Shown here: piece after piece, positions 36,428 through 45,875 of the stretch
Layout: the number at the start of each line of letters is the position of its first letter
Numbering within the stretch: the stretch's first letter is position 1
NCBI RefSeq assembly: GCF_014202075.1
Contig: NZ_JACHFZ010000002.1
Span: forward strand, 558,001-622,000
Length of the DNA stretch: 64,000 bases
Reading direction: 5' to 3'
Origin: Brevundimonas basaltis
Lineage (GTDB): Bacteria > Pseudomonadota > Alphaproteobacteria > Caulobacterales > Caulobacteraceae
Made by a program: the position numbers and the translations under genes
The notes under the pieces: generated by a model
Databases searched by the model: none
What the model was told of the DNA's origin: nothing
What the model saw: the letters and a program-made list of their open reading frames with translations, nothing else

Positions 36428-36616
36428 ATGACCCGGACGCATATGCGCTTCGCCCTGATCGGCCTGATCGCCGCCGTCGGCGCGAGCGCCTGCACGCCCA
36501 CGGTCCGGCTGCAGGTCGACCCGATCCAGATTTACGCCAAGCTGGACGCCGATGTGCGCGTCCGCCTCGACAAGGAGCTTCAGGACCTCCTCGCCGAGAA
36601 CCCGAACCTGTTCTGA
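36428..36616 (+). CDS. ynbE: YnbE-family outer-membrane lipoprotein (62 aa)
   Basis: MTRTHMRFALIGLIAAVGAS, then Cys22: a lipoprotein signal. The short mature part TPTVRLQVDPIQIYAKLDAD and LLAENPNLF is characteristic of YnbE. In E. coli YnbE multimerises and docks the C-terminal end of YdbH at the outer membrane. ATG 36428 follows CGGAG; the stop overlaps the next start (TGATG), so it is coupled to ydbL. Confidence 0.9.
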   Translation: MTRTHMRFALIGLIAAVGASACTPTVRLQVDPIQIYAKLDADVRVRLDKELQDLLAENPNLF

Positions 36617-36996
36617 TGCGAAAGTCGCCCCCGATGTCCTTCCGCAAGATCTTCGTCGTCGCCGCCGCCGTCGCCGCGCTGGGCGTGGCCGCGGGAGCCG
36701 CCTTCGCGCAGACCGCGCAGCAGAAGTCGATGATCGACAACGCCAAGGTCGAAGGCGTGGTCGGCGAGCAGGCCGACGGCTACCTTGGCTTCCGGGTCGC
36801 CGCCTCCGACCCGGCTCTCGTTGAGGCGGTCACCGTCACCAACGAAGCCCGCCGCGAGGCTTACGCCCGCCGCGGCCAGGCCGCCGGCACCACCGGCGCC
36901 GTGGCCGGCGCGCGGATGTTCGAAAGCCAGTTGCTGCCGCGCATCAGCTCCGGCGAATGGTACCGGAATTCCGCAGGCCAGTGGGTCCGGCGCTGA
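36616..36996 (+). CDS. ydbL: YdbL-family (DUF1318) periplasmic protein
   Basis: The 126-residue protein has a signal peptide (cleavage near AFAQ, about residue 32) and the DUF1318 region: MIDNAKVEGVVGEQADGYLG, VTVTNEARREAYARR and ISSGEWYRNSAGQWVRR. In E. coli YdbL is proposed to modulate YdbH-YnbE assembly. ATG at 36634 (MSFRKIF) is a possible shorter start with a tidier signal peptide. It is the last gene of the ydbH-ynbE-ydbL cluster. Confidence 0.88.
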   Translation: MRKSPPMSFRKIFVVAAAVAALGVAAGAAFAQTAQQKSMIDNAKVEGVVGEQADGYLGFRVAASDPALVEAVTVTNEARREAYARRGQAAGTTGAVAGARMFESQLLPRISSGEWYRNSAGQWVRR

Positions 36997-37146
36997 TCGA
37001 CGCTTGATCCCGGCGGCCCGATGGTGGAAGAGCACCGCCGTCAAGGACCCGGTCCGACCGGGTGGCTAGCCCGGCCGCCGATCCGCCGGGAAACCTGAGC
37101 GAGCCCGCCGCCCCGGCCGGCTCGCGCAAGCGTCAGTCTGTAGGTC

Positions 37147-38631
37147 ATGTCCGTCTTCGCCTCGGCGCGCCAGCAATGGCTCGCCAATCCCCGCCGCGAC
37201 CTGTTGGCGGGCACCGTCGTCGCCCTCGCCCTGATCCCGGAGGCCATCGCCTTCTCGATCATCGCCGGGGTCGACCCGGCCGTCGGCCTCTACGCCAGCT
37301 TCGTCATCGCCGTGACCATCGCCTTCGTCGGCGGCCGTCCGGCCATGATCAGCGCCGCCACGGGGGCCATGGCCCTGTTGATGGTCACCCTCGTGCGCGA
37401 CCACGGCCTCGAATACCTGTTCGCCGCCTCCCTGCTGTGCGGATTGATCCAGATCGTCGTCGGCCTGGCCCGGCTCGGCCGCTACATCAAATTCGTCTCG
37501 CGCAGCGTGATGACCGGCTTCGTCAATTCGCTCGCCATCCTGATCTTCCTCGCCCAGATGCCGGAGCTGATCGGCGCCAACTGGCAGACCTTCGCCCTGG
37601 TCGGCGCGGCGCTGGTCATCATCTACGGCCTGCCTCGCATCACGAAGGCCGTGCCGTCGCCGCTGGTCGCCATCGTCCTGCTCAGCGGCTTCGTGATCTG
37701 GAGCGGCGTCGATGTCCGCACCGTCGGCGATATGGGCCAGATGCCGTCGACCCTGCCGATGTTCCATATTCCCAATGTGCCGCTGACCTGGGAGACCCTG
37801 ACCATCATCGGGCCGGTCGCCGCCACCCTGGCCTTCGTCGGCCTGCTCGAAAGCCTGCTGACCGCCAACCTGCTCGACGACATCACCGACACGCCGTCCG
37901 ACAAGGACCGCGAGACGCGCGGCCAGGGCATCGCCAACGTCCTGTCGCCGCTGTTCGGCGGCATGGCCGGCTGCGCCATGATCGGCCAGTCGATCATCAA
38001 CGTCACCTCCGGCGCGCGCGGGCGGCTGTCGACCCTGTGGGCCGGCCTGTTCCTGCTCTTCCTGATCCTCGTGCTCCAGGACTGGGTCGCCCGCATCCCG
38101 ATGGCGGCGCTGGTCGCGGTGATGATCATGGTCTCGATCGGCACCTTCGACTGGGGTTCGGTGCTGCGGCTGCGCTCGACGCCGCTGCAGTCGTCGATCG
38201 TCATGGTCGCCACCACCGCCACCGTCGTCCTCACCCACGACCTGTCGAAGGGCGTGGTGCTGGGCGTGGTGCTCTCGGCCATCTTCTTCATGCGCAAGGT
38301 CGGCAAGACCATCGTCGTCGAGGAGATCGAGACTCCCGAAGACGGCGTGCTGCGCTACCGCGTCACCGGCAACCTGTTCTTCGCCTCGGCCGACGTCTTC
38401 GCCGCCGCCTTCGAATATCACGGCCACCCGGCCCGGGTTCAGATCGACATGAGCGGGGCTCATCTCTGGGACCTGACCGGTGTGGCGGCGGTCGACAAGG
38501 TGGTGTTCCGCTATCGCCGCCAGGGCGCGGAGGTCGACGTCAGCGGCATGAACAAGGCGGCCCGCACCCTCGTCGACCGGGTCGGCAGGCACGACAAGAG
38601 CCATCTGCCGGGCGCGGCGGCGGCGCACTGA
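37147..38631 (+). CDS. SulP-family anion transporter with STAS domain
   Basis: The 494-residue membrane protein has the SulP opening ([20 protein letters not shown], then [20 protein letters not shown]) and about 10-12 membrane segments to residue ~385. It ends with a C-terminal STAS domain (about 395-490; [20 protein letters not shown]). Family members carry sulfate, bicarbonate or dicarboxylates; the substrate here is open. It is a single gene with no adjacent carbonic anhydrase or sulfate-assimilation gene. Confidence 0.9.
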   Translation: MSVFASARQQWLANPRRDLLAGTVVALALIPEAIAFSIIAGVDPAVGLYASFVIAVTIAFVGGRPAMISAATGAMALLMVTLVRDHGLEYLFAASLLCGLIQIVVGLARLGRYIKFVSRSVMTGFVNSLAILIFLAQMPELIGANWQTFALVGAALVIIYGLPRITKAVPSPLVAIVLLSGFVIWSGVDVRTVGDMGQMPSTLPMFHIPNVPLTWETLTIIGPVAATLAFVGLLESLLTANLLDDITDTPSDKDRETRGQGIANVLSPLFGGMAGCAMIGQSIINVTSGARGRLSTLWAGLFLLFLILVLQDWVARIPMAALVAVMIMVSIGTFDWGSVLRLRSTPLQSSIVMVATTATVVLTHDLSKGVVLGVVLSAIFFMRKVGKTIVVEEIETPEDGVLRYRVTGNLFFASADVFAAAFEYHGHPARVQIDMSGAHLWDLTGVAAVDKVVFRYRRQGAEVDVSGMNKAARTLVDRVGRHDKSHLPGAAAAH

Positions 38632-38670
38632 CGCCTCGCCGCGCTCCACGGGCGGGTCTATCCTGAAACG

Positions 38671-38943
38671 ATGTCGGCCCGCCTGACCCGCTTCGTTCGC
38701 AACCTGCTCATCGCCGTGGGGGTGGCCGTCGCCGCCACGCTGGGGATCAACGCCGCGTGGAACGCCATGGGCGGCGCCGAGCTGACGACGCATGGATGGA
38801 TCGCCCTGGTGCTGTGCCTCTCCGGGATCATCGGCCTCGCCTGGGGATTGATGGCGCTGGCCTTCAAGTCGAGCCGCGAGGGCTGGGACGAACGGGTCGA
38901 CAACAGCCTCGATCCGGGCGGGCGACCGGACGACGAGCCTTGA
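38671..38943 (+). CDS. Hypothetical two-TM protein (90 aa)
   Basis: Two hydrophobic helices (NLLIAVGVAVAATLGINAAW and WIALVLCLSGIIGLAWGLMALAF) flank a short loop; the C-terminal tail is polar and acidic (DNSLDPGGRPDDEP). Codon use is typical of the genome. It sits 31 nt ahead of tryptophan 2,3-dioxygenase on the same strand, but no functional link is evident. Family not recognised. Confidence 0.6.
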   Translation: MSARLTRFVRNLLIAVGVAVAATLGINAAWNAMGGAELTTHGWIALVLCLSGIIGLAWGLMALAFKSSREGWDERVDNSLDPGGRPDDEP

Positions 38944-38974
38944 GCGCGAGGGCCGGGCGCGCGATAGGTCGCTG

Positions 38975-39787
38975 ATGACCGACACGAGCGACCCGCGCCC
39001 CTCGACCCTCACCTACGCCGGCTATCTCGCACTCGACGACCTGTTGGCGGCTCAGCACCCGATCTCGGACGAGCATGACGAGATGCTGTTCGTCGTTATC
39101 CACCAGACCAAGGAACTGTGGCTCAAGCAGATCCTGCACGAGGTGGCCCTCGCCCAGACCCTGGTCCGCGCCGGCGACCTGGTCCCCGCCTACAAGAGCC
39201 TCGCCCGCGTCAGCCGCATCCAGGCGGTGATGACCATGAGCTGGGATATCCTCGCGACCATGACACCCGCGGAATATCTGCGCTTCCGCGGCGTGTTGGG
39301 CTCATCGTCGGGCTTCCAGAGCGACCAGTTCCGGCGCTTCGAATACATGCTGGGCCTGAAGGACGACCGCTTCCTGCGCTTCCACGAGGAGCGGCCCGAG
39401 GCCCACGCCGCGCTCAAGGCGGCGCTCGCGGCGCCCAGCCTCTACGACGACGCCCTGGCCCAGCTGGCCGCCGCCGGCCTGCCGATCCCGGCCGAGAGTC
39501 TGAACCGCGACGTCAGCCAGCCCTGGCAGGCGTCCGAGGCCGTCGAGGCGGCATGGCTGGAGGTCTATCGCGACACCGCCCGCTGGTGGCCGCTGTATCA
39601 GCTGGCCGAGAAACTGGTCGATCTCGACGACGCCCTGCTGACCTGGCGGCACAAACATGTGGTCACGGTCGAACGCATCATCGGCCGTCGCCGGGGAACG
39701 GGCGGCACCGAGGGGGTTTCCTATCTTACCGAGACACTGCAGCGCCGCTGCTTTCCGGAGCTGTGGTCCCTACGCACCAAACTCTGA
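38975..39787 (+). CDS. kynA: Tryptophan 2,3-dioxygenase
   Basis: The 270-residue enzyme shows the family signature LTYAGYLALDDLLAAQHP, the haem-proximal region HDEMLFVVIHQTKELWLKQ and SSSGFQSDQFRRFEYMLG with substrate-binding residues, and near the end HKHVVTVERIIGRRRGTGG. It opens the indole ring of tryptophan to N-formylkynurenine, the first step of the kynurenine route. No kynB or kynU is in the window. Start ATG 38975 places the conserved region at the usual distance. Confidence 0.96.
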   Translation: MTDTSDPRPSTLTYAGYLALDDLLAAQHPISDEHDEMLFVVIHQTKELWLKQILHEVALAQTLVRAGDLVPAYKSLARVSRIQAVMTMSWDILATMTPAEYLRFRGVLGSSSGFQSDQFRRFEYMLGLKDDRFLRFHEERPEAHAALKAALAAPSLYDDALAQLAAAGLPIPAESLNRDVSQPWQASEAVEAAWLEVYRDTARWWPLYQLAEKLVDLDDALLTWRHKHVVTVERIIGRRRGTGGTEGVSYLTETLQRRCFPELWSLRTKL

Positions 39788-39798
39788 AGGAGGTCCTG

Positions 39799-40281
39799 AT
39801 GCGCGCCGCCCTGCTGACCATCGCCCTGCTGGGCCTGGCGGCGTGTGACCGGGAGCCGGCCCCCGCCGCCTCGCCCGAGCCGACCGCGATTTCGGAACCC
39901 GCCGCCCCGCTTCCTCCGGCGTCGACCAAGGCGTCGGGCCGGGTCGCCTTCGTTGACGCCGGGGCCGTGGTTCGCCTGTCGATCGCGTGCAGCGACGGCA
40001 AGATGGAAGTCGCCGTGCCGTCCTTCGAGCGGATCGGCAGCGAGGACCGGTTGACCCTCGGCGCCGGAGACGAAGCCTTCGCCTTCGCCGCCGATCTGCA
40101 GGCGCCCGGCGAGGGGATCGTGGCCGGCGGGCCGGCCGACGCCGATCTGCTCGCTCGTCTGGTCCGCGGCGAACCGGTCAGCGCCCTCTATGGCCGCCAG
40201 GCCATCGGCCCGCTGCAGGCTGTGCAACCCGCCGCCGTGGCGGAATTCGCCGCCCGCTGCGCCGAGGTCCCGGCCGGCTGA
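39799..40281 (+). CDS. Hypothetical lipoprotein (160 aa)
   Basis: MRAALLTIALLGLAAC gives a lipoprotein signal with Cys16. A Pro/Ala-rich linker (PAPAASPEPTAISEPAAPLP) precedes a folded region with VVRLSIACSDGKMEVAVPSF and RLTLGAGDEAFAFAADLQ, probably beta-rich. AAGGAGG lies 5 nt upstream of the ATG, one of the strongest ribosome binding sites in the window, and begins at the stop of the dioxygenase gene. Unknown function; two mature-region cysteines could pair. Confidence 0.7.
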   Translation: MRAALLTIALLGLAACDREPAPAASPEPTAISEPAAPLPPASTKASGRVAFVDAGAVVRLSIACSDGKMEVAVPSFERIGSEDRLTLGAGDEAFAFAADLQAPGEGIVAGGPADADLLARLVRGEPVSALYGRQAIGPLQAVQPAAVAEFAARCAEVPAG

Positions 40282-40341
40282 ACAGGCAACCAATACGGGC
40301 GAGGCGGGGTTTCAATCGGAAGACCCAACGGGGATTCCGTC

Positions 40342-40827
40342 ATGTCCAACGCCAATCGCCACGACATCCACGTCCTGAACAACCTGATCCAGACCGCCAT
40401 CGACAGCGCCGACGGCTACCGCGAGGCCTCGACGGAGGCCGCCGATCCGGGCCATCGCGACCTGTTCGGCCGGCGCAGCTACGAACGCCGGCAGGTCGCC
40501 GAGGAGCTCCAGTCCACCGTCCGCGCCCTCGGCGGCGACCCCGCCGACGACGGCTCGGTCCTGGCCAAGGCCCAGCGCGCCTTCGCCGATATCAAACACG
40601 CCCTGATGCGTGACGAGGCCGGCATGGTCGGGGCGGTGGAGAGCGCCGAGGATGCGCTGCGGGGCCGTTTCGAAAAGGCCCTCGAGGACAGCCACATCTC
40701 GGCCACCACCCGCGAGACGATCCGCCGCGCCTTCGCCCGCGTCAGTGAAGGGAGCGAGGGCCTCCACGACCTGCGCCACAGCCTCGAAGGCCAGCGCGAC
40801 GCCTCCAACCCGCTGTTCCCGCATTAG
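40342..40827 (+). CDS. PA2169-type four-helix-bundle protein (DUF2383)
   Basis: The 161-residue soluble protein opens with HDIHVLNNLIQTAIDSADGY and contains RDLFGRRSYERRQVAEELQ, KHALMRDEAGMVGAVESAED and a Glu-rich fourth helix: the ferritin-like four-helix arrangement of DUF2383. Many such proteins are induced by stress; no catalytic diiron motif is certain. A terminator follows immediately. Confidence 0.85.
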   Translation: MSNANRHDIHVLNNLIQTAIDSADGYREASTEAADPGHRDLFGRRSYERRQVAEELQSTVRALGGDPADDGSVLAKAQRAFADIKHALMRDEAGMVGAVESAEDALRGRFEKALEDSHISATTRETIRRAFARVSEGSEGLHDLRHSLEGQRDASNPLFPH

Positions 40828-40838
40828 CCACGACGTAT

Positions 40839-40870
40839 GAAAAGGGCCCCGGCGTCACCGCCGGGGCCTT
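40839..40870. terminator. Bidirectional intrinsic terminator between the DUF2383 gene and rplS
   Basis: GGCCCCGGCG, TCAC loop, CGCCGGGGCC. On the minus strand it continues into CCTTTTC, serving rplS; on the plus strand it is followed by TTCGTC. Confidence 0.8.
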
Positions 40871-40894
40871 CGTCATCTCAGCACCGTGAAGGGA

Positions 40895-41335
40895 TCAGCC
40901 TTCGGTGTTCTCGACCGCCACGTCCGGGGTTTCGGCCTTGCCGGTCTCCGGGACGACGACACCCTTGGGCGCGCGGACGGTCTGGCGCTCGGCGATGCGG
41001 GCCGACTTGCCGCGGCGATCGCGCAGGTAATAGAGCTTGGCGCGCCGGACGACGCCGCGACGCTTGACCTCGATGGATTCGATGTTCGGCGACAGGATCG
41101 GGAAGACCCGCTCCACGCCCTCGCCGAAGGAAATCTTCCGGACGGTGAAATTCTCGTTCACGCCGCCGCCGGCGCGGGCGATGCAGACGCCCTCGAAGGC
41201 CTGGATGCGTTCGCGCTCGCCTTCCTTGATCCGCACGTTGACGCGCAGGGTGTCGCCCGGCTGGAAGTCGGGGATGGCGCGCTTTTCGACAAGGCGGGCT
41301 TTTTCTTCGGCTGCGATCGTCTGCAGGATGTTCAT
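40895..41335 (-). CDS. rplS: 50S ribosomal protein L19
   Basis: The 146-residue protein contains [58 protein letters not shown] and [20 protein letters not shown], all canonical L19. The C-terminal 30 residues are an acidic extension common in alphaproteobacteria. It lies one base after trmD, whose last codons carry its GAGGAGA ribosome binding site. L19 sits at the subunit interface. Confidence 0.99.
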   Translation of the reverse strand: MNILQTIAAEEKARLVEKRAIPDFQPGDTLRVNVRIKEGERERIQAFEGVCIARAGGGVNENFTVRKISFGEGVERVFPILSPNIESIEVKRRGVVRRAKLYYLRDRRGKSARIAERQTVRAPKGVVVPETGKAETPDVAVENTEG

Positions 41336-41336
41336 G

Positions 41337-42101
41337 TCATTCTCCTCGAGCTTTTGCGCTCTTTACCTGTGATTTGGCGGGGTCTTTCCCCGCTTGGGTC
41401 TTCTGCAGGTGCGCCGCCCAGAGGTCTGGCCGCCGTTCCCGCGTGGTCTTCTCCCGCTGCTCCTCGCGCCATGCGGCGACCTTTTTATGGTCTCCGGACA
41501 GCAGAACCTCGGGTATCTCCAGCCCCTCGAACGTCCGCGGTCGCGTGTACTGCGGATATTCCAGAAGCCCGTCCTCGAAGCTCTCCGAACCCAGGCTGTC
41601 TGCCTGGCCCAGCACCCCGGGGATCAGTCGCACGCACGCCTCGATCGCCACCATGGCCGCCGCCTCGCCGCCGGCGAGCACCGCGTCTCCGACGGAGACC
41701 TCCTCGAACCCGCGCGCGTCGAGCACCCGCTGGTCCACCCCCTCGAACCGGCCGCAGAGGACGGTGATCCCGTCCGCATTGGCCCATTCCCTGACGCGCG
41801 CCTGGGTCAGGGGCCGACCCCGGGCGCTCATGTACAAAAGCGGCCGCGCCGGTCCGGATACGCTGTCCAGCGCCCTCGCCACCACGTCCGCCTTGAGCAC
41901 GGCTCCCGGGCCGCCACCCGCTGGGGTGTCGTCCAGGAAGCCGCGCCTATCCTCGCTGAACGCCCGAATGTCAAGCGTTTCAAGGCTCCACAGCCCCTTC
42001 TCGCGCCACGCCGTGCCGATCAGCGACACGCCGAGCGGCCCGGGAAACGCTTCCGGAAACATGGTCAGGACGGTGGCGGTGAAGGGCGGGCGGGCGGTCA
42101 T
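41337..42101 (-). CDS. trmD: tRNA (guanine37-N1)-methyltransferase
   Basis: The enzyme methylates G37 of tRNAs to prevent frameshifting. Motifs: [60 protein letters not shown] and the knot region [19 protein letters not shown], then [19 protein letters not shown]. The 254-residue start at ATG 42101 gives a normal N-terminus; ATG 42113 adds four residues. Usually it follows rpsP and rimM; here a DUF885 gene lies upstream, so the common ribosomal-processing operon is split and only trmD-rplS remain together. Confidence 0.98.
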   Translation of the reverse strand: MTARPPFTATVLTMFPEAFPGPLGVSLIGTAWREKGLWSLETLDIRAFSEDRRGFLDDTPAGGGPGAVLKADVVARALDSVSGPARPLLYMSARGRPLTQARVREWANADGITVLCGRFEGVDQRVLDARGFEEVSVGDAVLAGGEAAAMVAIEACVRLIPGVLGQADSLGSESFEDGLLEYPQYTRPRTFEGLEIPEVLLSGDHKKVAAWREEQREKTTRERRPDLWAAHLQKTQAGKDPAKSQVKSAKARGE

Positions 42102-42163
42102 GGCGCGGCTCATAGCGCAATCGCGCTCAAGCAGCGAGCGACCGCGTCGCGAGCGTTAGCGCC

Positions 42164-43999
42164 CTACCGCTGGGACTCGATCCAGCTGTCCACCTGGTCC
42201 TCCAGCACGTCCAGCGGCACCGAGCCCGAGCCCAGCACCACGGCGTGAAAGTCCCTGATGTCGAAGCGGTCGCCCAGGGCGTCGCGGGCCCGCTGGCGCA
42301 GCTCCATGATCTTCAGCTCGCCGATCTTGTAGCTGGTCGCCTGGCCCGGATTGGTGATGTAGCGCTCCACCTCCTTGACGATGTCGCGCTCGCTCAGCAG
42401 CGAGTTCTGGCGGAAATAGGCGATGGCGTCCTCGCGACTCCAGCGCTTGGCGTGCAGGCCGGTGTCCGTGACCAGCCGCACCGCCCGCCACAGCTCGGTC
42501 GAGAGCCGGCCGAAGTCCGAGTACGGGTCCTGATAGAAGCCCATCTCCTTGCCCAGCCGCTCGGCGTACAGCCCCCAGCCTTCGGCGTAGGCCCCGTAGC
42601 CGCCGAAGCGGCGGAACGACGGCAGTCCCTGCATCTCCTGCGCATAGGCGATCTGGAAATGGTGGCCCGGCGCGCCCTCGTGATAGCTGATGCCCTCGAT
42701 CTGGGGCTTCAGCACCTGTGTCATGTCCGACAGGTTGACGTAATAGATGCCGGGCCGCGACCCGTCGGGCGCCGGGGCGTTGTAGAAGGCGATCGAGGCC
42801 GTCGCCTCGCGCCATGCCTCCACCGCCCGCACCTCCAGCGCCGCCTCGGGCAGGTCGCTGAACCACTCGGGCGAAGCCGCCATCACCTGGGCCACGAAGG
42901 CGCGGGCGTCGGTCAGATACTGCTCCTTGCCCTCGGGCGTGTTCGGATACTGGAAGCGCGGATCGGTCTTCAGCAGGGCGAACATCTCCTGCAGCGAGCC
43001 CTCGAACCCGACCTCGTCCATGATCGTCTGCATCTCGGCGTGGATGCGCTCGACCTCGTTCAGCCCGATCTGGTGGATCTGGTCCGCCGTCAGGTCGGTC
43101 GTCGTCGAGAGCCGCAGGCGGGCGTTGTAATAGGCCTCGCCGTCCGGCAGCCGCCACACCCCGCCGTCCCGGTCCGGCATGGCCTGGGCCTGCGCCTGCA
43201 CCTCGGCCAGGGTCGCCAGCACATGCTCGTAGCCGCGCTTCCACTCGCCCGTCAGCGCCGCCCGGCCCTCGGCCAGCAGCCGGTCCTTCGAGGCCTGATC
43301 GGTCTCCAGCGCCGCGACCTTCTTCTGGAAGTCGGCCCAGACCGGGTTGTCGGCCCCGTCGTCGAACGGCGCCCCGGTGATGATGTTGCGGGTATTGTCG
43401 ATCGCCGGCTCGAACACGAAATTCGGCGAGATCACGCCCTTCGAGGCCCGGTCGCGCAGCTCGGCCGCGATCTCGCCCATGACCCGCTCCGACTCCTTCA
43501 GCCGCGAGACATAGGCCTCGGCGTCGCTGACGCTGTCGACCCGGTGGTTGTTGATCATGAACACCGGCAGGCCGGTGGTCGGATTGCCGTTGGCCGCGAA
43601 CTGATAGCCCCAGTCGCGCCAGCGGTTGGCCAGCCGGGCCTGCTCCACGCCGTATTCGAACAGCCGCCACGACATCCGGCTCTCCGGGCTCAGCGTGCGC
43701 GGATTGAACCGGTCGTTCAGCTGTTCCAGCTGCCGCTCCGACAGGGCCAGCGACCGCTCCGCCGCCGCGTCGGTGGTGTCGTTCAGCTTGTCGTAGTCCC
43801 GCTTGATGCCCAGCGCCGTCATCGTCTGCGGCGACAGGGCGATCTGCTCCTGAAACGCCTGTTCGAAGAAGGCCGCCAACCGCGCGTCCTCGCTCTGGGC
43901 GGCGGCCGCCGGGGCGGCCGCCTCCTGCGCCAGGACCGCGACGGGCGCGCCCGCCAGAACGGCGACCGCGGCGACGGTGGAGACGAGCAGACGACGCAT
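42164..43999 (-). CDS. DUF885-family exported putative metallopeptidase (611 aa)
   Basis: A signal peptide (to about AVLAQ, residue 25) is followed by a large alpha-helical protein. Residues near 440 read ISYHEGAPGHHFQIAYAQE; the HEGAPGHH element is the hallmark of DUF885 and resembles a zinc-peptidase HExxH region. Other conserved blocks are GYGAYAEGWGLYAERLG and GQATSYKIGELKIMELR. Family members are thought to be periplasmic peptidases; activity has rarely been tested. Length is typical. Confidence 0.88.
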   Translation of the reverse strand: MRRLLVSTVAAVAVLAGAPVAVLAQEAAAPAAAAQSEDARLAAFFEQAFQEQIALSPQTMTALGIKRDYDKLNDTTDAAAERSLALSERQLEQLNDRFNPRTLSPESRMSWRLFEYGVEQARLANRWRDWGYQFAANGNPTTGLPVFMINNHRVDSVSDAEAYVSRLKESERVMGEIAAELRDRASKGVISPNFVFEPAIDNTRNIITGAPFDDGADNPVWADFQKKVAALETDQASKDRLLAEGRAALTGEWKRGYEHVLATLAEVQAQAQAMPDRDGGVWRLPDGEAYYNARLRLSTTTDLTADQIHQIGLNEVERIHAEMQTIMDEVGFEGSLQEMFALLKTDPRFQYPNTPEGKEQYLTDARAFVAQVMAASPEWFSDLPEAALEVRAVEAWREATASIAFYNAPAPDGSRPGIYYVNLSDMTQVLKPQIEGISYHEGAPGHHFQIAYAQEMQGLPSFRRFGGYGAYAEGWGLYAERLGKEMGFYQDPYSDFGRLSTELWRAVRLVTDTGLHAKRWSREDAIAYFRQNSLLSERDIVKEVERYITNPGQATSYKIGELKIMELRQRARDALGDRFDIRDFHAVVLGSGSVPLDVLEDQVDSWIESQR

Positions 44000-44084
44000 G
44001 GAAACCCTCCCGGAAACTTCAGCCCGGGACCATCGTCGCTGGCGCGGCGCGGCGCAAGCTACGGCGGCCTCAGGTGGCTCTCCC

Positions 44085-44681
44085 TTAGAACTCCCGCCAG
44101 CTGTCGCCCGGATCGCGCTCGCCGGGATCGACCCGCTGCTGGCCCCACGCCACGATCATCAGCAGCTTGTGGCTGCGGATGCGGAACTCGCCGGTCATCG
44201 GCATGACGGCGCCCAGCGGCGCGCCGGTGGTCGGCTCGTAGAGGAAGCCCGAGAACTCGGCCACGCCGACCCGGTCGCGGCGGCTGTAGACCGACAGCTC
44301 CGGCAGGGAGACGACGTTGAAATTGTCGTTGATCGGCACCCGCATCTCCGGGAGCCCGAACACACGGCGCATCTGCTCCAGCGACAGGGCGCCGGCCCGC
44401 AGCTCCAGCACCGCGGCGGCGTCCTGTTTCGACGCGGCCAGCGAATAGCCCGCCTCGGACAGGGCCGCGCGAATGGCGCTGACCGCATAGGGGGCGTTCT
44501 CGGCGCGGAAATAGGCGTCGTCGACGAACACCCGCGTGCCGCGCGGGATCGGCAGCGTCAGGCCCTCGACGGCGCGGTCGGCGGCGCGGGCCACCAGCAG
44601 CTGTTCGGTGGCGGTCCGCGACGGATTGGTCTCGGAGGTCGAGGCGCAGGCGGCGAGGGTCAGGCCCGTCAGCGCCAGCAC
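44085..44681 (-). CDS. Hypothetical lipoprotein; probable CTG start upstream
   Basis: The GTG at 44681 gives MLALTGLTLAAC, a lipobox without a basic n-region. Extending in frame to CTG at 44702 gives RLPLSAVLALTGLTLAAC, a complete lipoprotein signal, and places GGGAG 8 nt upstream, whereas the GTG has no ribosome binding site. The true start is therefore probably the CTG. The mature part has VARAADRAVEGLTLPIPRG and VFVDDAYFRAENAPYAVSAI and a beta-rich end. No family is recognised with certainty. The preceding glyoxalase gene stops 1 nt before the CTG, so the two are cotranscribed. Confidence 0.65.
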   Translation of the reverse strand: MLALTGLTLAACASTSETNPSRTATEQLLVARAADRAVEGLTLPIPRGTRVFVDDAYFRAENAPYAVSAIRAALSEAGYSLAASKQDAAAVLELRAGALSLEQMRRVFGLPEMRVPINDNFNVVSLPELSVYSRRDRVGVAEFSGFLYEPTTGAPLGAVMPMTGEFRIRSHKLLMIVAWGQQRVDPGERDPGDSWREF

Positions 44682-44703
44682 GGCGGAAAGAGGAAGTCTC
44701 AGC

Positions 44704-45144
44704 TTACCAACTCCCGGTGTTGGGCATCGAGGCCCAAGGCTCGGCGGACGGCTTCGGCTCGCCCTCCTGCAACAGTTCGATCGAAATGCCGTCCGGCGAC
44801 CGGACGAAGGCCATGCGGCCGTCGCGCGGCGGGCGATTGATCGCCAAGCCGCCGTCCATCAGCTTCTGGCAGGCGGCGTAGATGTCCGCGACCTTGTAGG
44901 CCAGATGCCCGAAATTGCGTCCGCCGTCGTAGGTCTCCGGGTCCCAGTTGAAGGTCAGTTCGAGCTCCGGCGACCGCTCGGCGTCGGAGCGGGCCCGATC
45001 GGCCGGGGCGGCGAGGAAGATCAGGGTGAAGCGGCCGGCCTCGTTCTCCATCCGGCGCACCTCCTCCAGACCCAGCAGGTCGACGTAGAAGCGCAGCGAG
45101 GCGTCGATGTCCGTCACGCGGACCATGGTGTGCAGATAGCGCAT
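44704..45144 (-). CDS. gloA: Lactoylglutathione lyase (glyoxalase I)
   Basis: The 146-residue protein has the glyoxalase/VOC signature: LHTMVRVTDIDASLRFYVDL, LELTFNWDPETYDGGRNFGH, LAYKVADIYAACQKLMDGG and FVRSPDGISIELLQEG. Metal ligands His, Glu, His and Glu fall in these segments. It converts the methylglyoxal-glutathione adduct to S-lactoylglutathione. AAGGACCGGAAG precedes the ATG. Confidence 0.96.
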   Translation of the reverse strand: MRYLHTMVRVTDIDASLRFYVDLLGLEEVRRMENEAGRFTLIFLAAPADRARSDAERSPELELTFNWDPETYDGGRNFGHLAYKVADIYAACQKLMDGGLAINRPPRDGRMAFVRSPDGISIELLQEGEPKPSAEPWASMPNTGSW

Positions 45145-45297
45145 GGTCTTCCGGTCCTTGGGGAGAGGCGGGAGGCGGCCTCTATAGCGACCGATGGCCG
45201 CGACCGCGACTCACGCCCTGTTTCGGCAGGTGCGCGGCGCGGCGACCCCTGCTAGAGGCGGGGTCTGCCGCCCTCCGGGGCCGAGGTCGGGAACTCC

Positions 45298-45873
45298 ATG
45301 CTCCGCAAGCTTTACGACTGGGTCTTCTCTCTGGCCCGCAGCAAACACGCCACGCCCGCCCTCGCCGTGGTCTCCTTCACGGAAAGCTCCTTCTTCCCGG
45401 TGCCGCCCGACGTGATGCTGGCGCCGATGATCCTGGCCCGGCCGGAGAAGGCGTATTTCTACGCCACGGTCTGCACTGTCGCCTCGGTGCTCGGCGGCAT
45501 GCTGGGCTACGCCATCGGCTACTATCTGACCGATGTCGGCATGCTGATCCTGTCTTGGCTCGGCAAGGCCGACACCTTCGAGGCGTCCAAGGTCCTGTTC
45601 CAGCAGCACGGGGCCTGGGTCATCCTGATCAAGGGCCTCACCCCCATCCCGTTCAAGTTGATCACCATCGCCTCGGGCATTTTCCAGTTCAACTTCCCCC
45701 TCTTCGTTGCCCTCTGCGCCATTACCCGGGGCGGCCGCTTCTTCGCCGAGGCCTGGGTGCTGAAGCGTTTCGGGCCGGCCGTGCTGGCCCAGGTCGAGAA
45801 GCGTCTCGCCATGTGGAGCATCATCGGCATCGTCGTGCTGGTCGGCGCGGTGGTGGCGGTGAAGATGCTCTAG
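45298..45873 (+). CDS. YqaA-family (VTT/DedA-related) membrane protein
   Basis: The 191-residue inner-membrane protein opens MLRKLYDWVFSLARSKHATP and contains SFTESSFFPVPPDVMLAPM, GYYLTDVG and LIKGLTPIPFKLITIASGIF, the paired re-entrant motifs of the SNARE-associated/DedA superfamily, YqaA branch. DedA proteins are lipid scramblases or undecaprenyl-phosphate flippases in several bacteria; the YqaA branch is not characterised. Gene stands alone; a dispersed repeat follows. Confidence 0.85.
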   Translation: MLRKLYDWVFSLARSKHATPALAVVSFTESSFFPVPPDVMLAPMILARPEKAYFYATVCTVASVLGGMLGYAIGYYLTDVGMLILSWLGKADTFEASKVLFQQHGAWVILIKGLTPIPFKLITIASGIFQFNFPLFVALCAITRGGRFFAEAWVLKRFGPAVLAQVEKRLAMWSIIGIVVLVGAVVAVKML

Positions 45874-45875
45874 AT

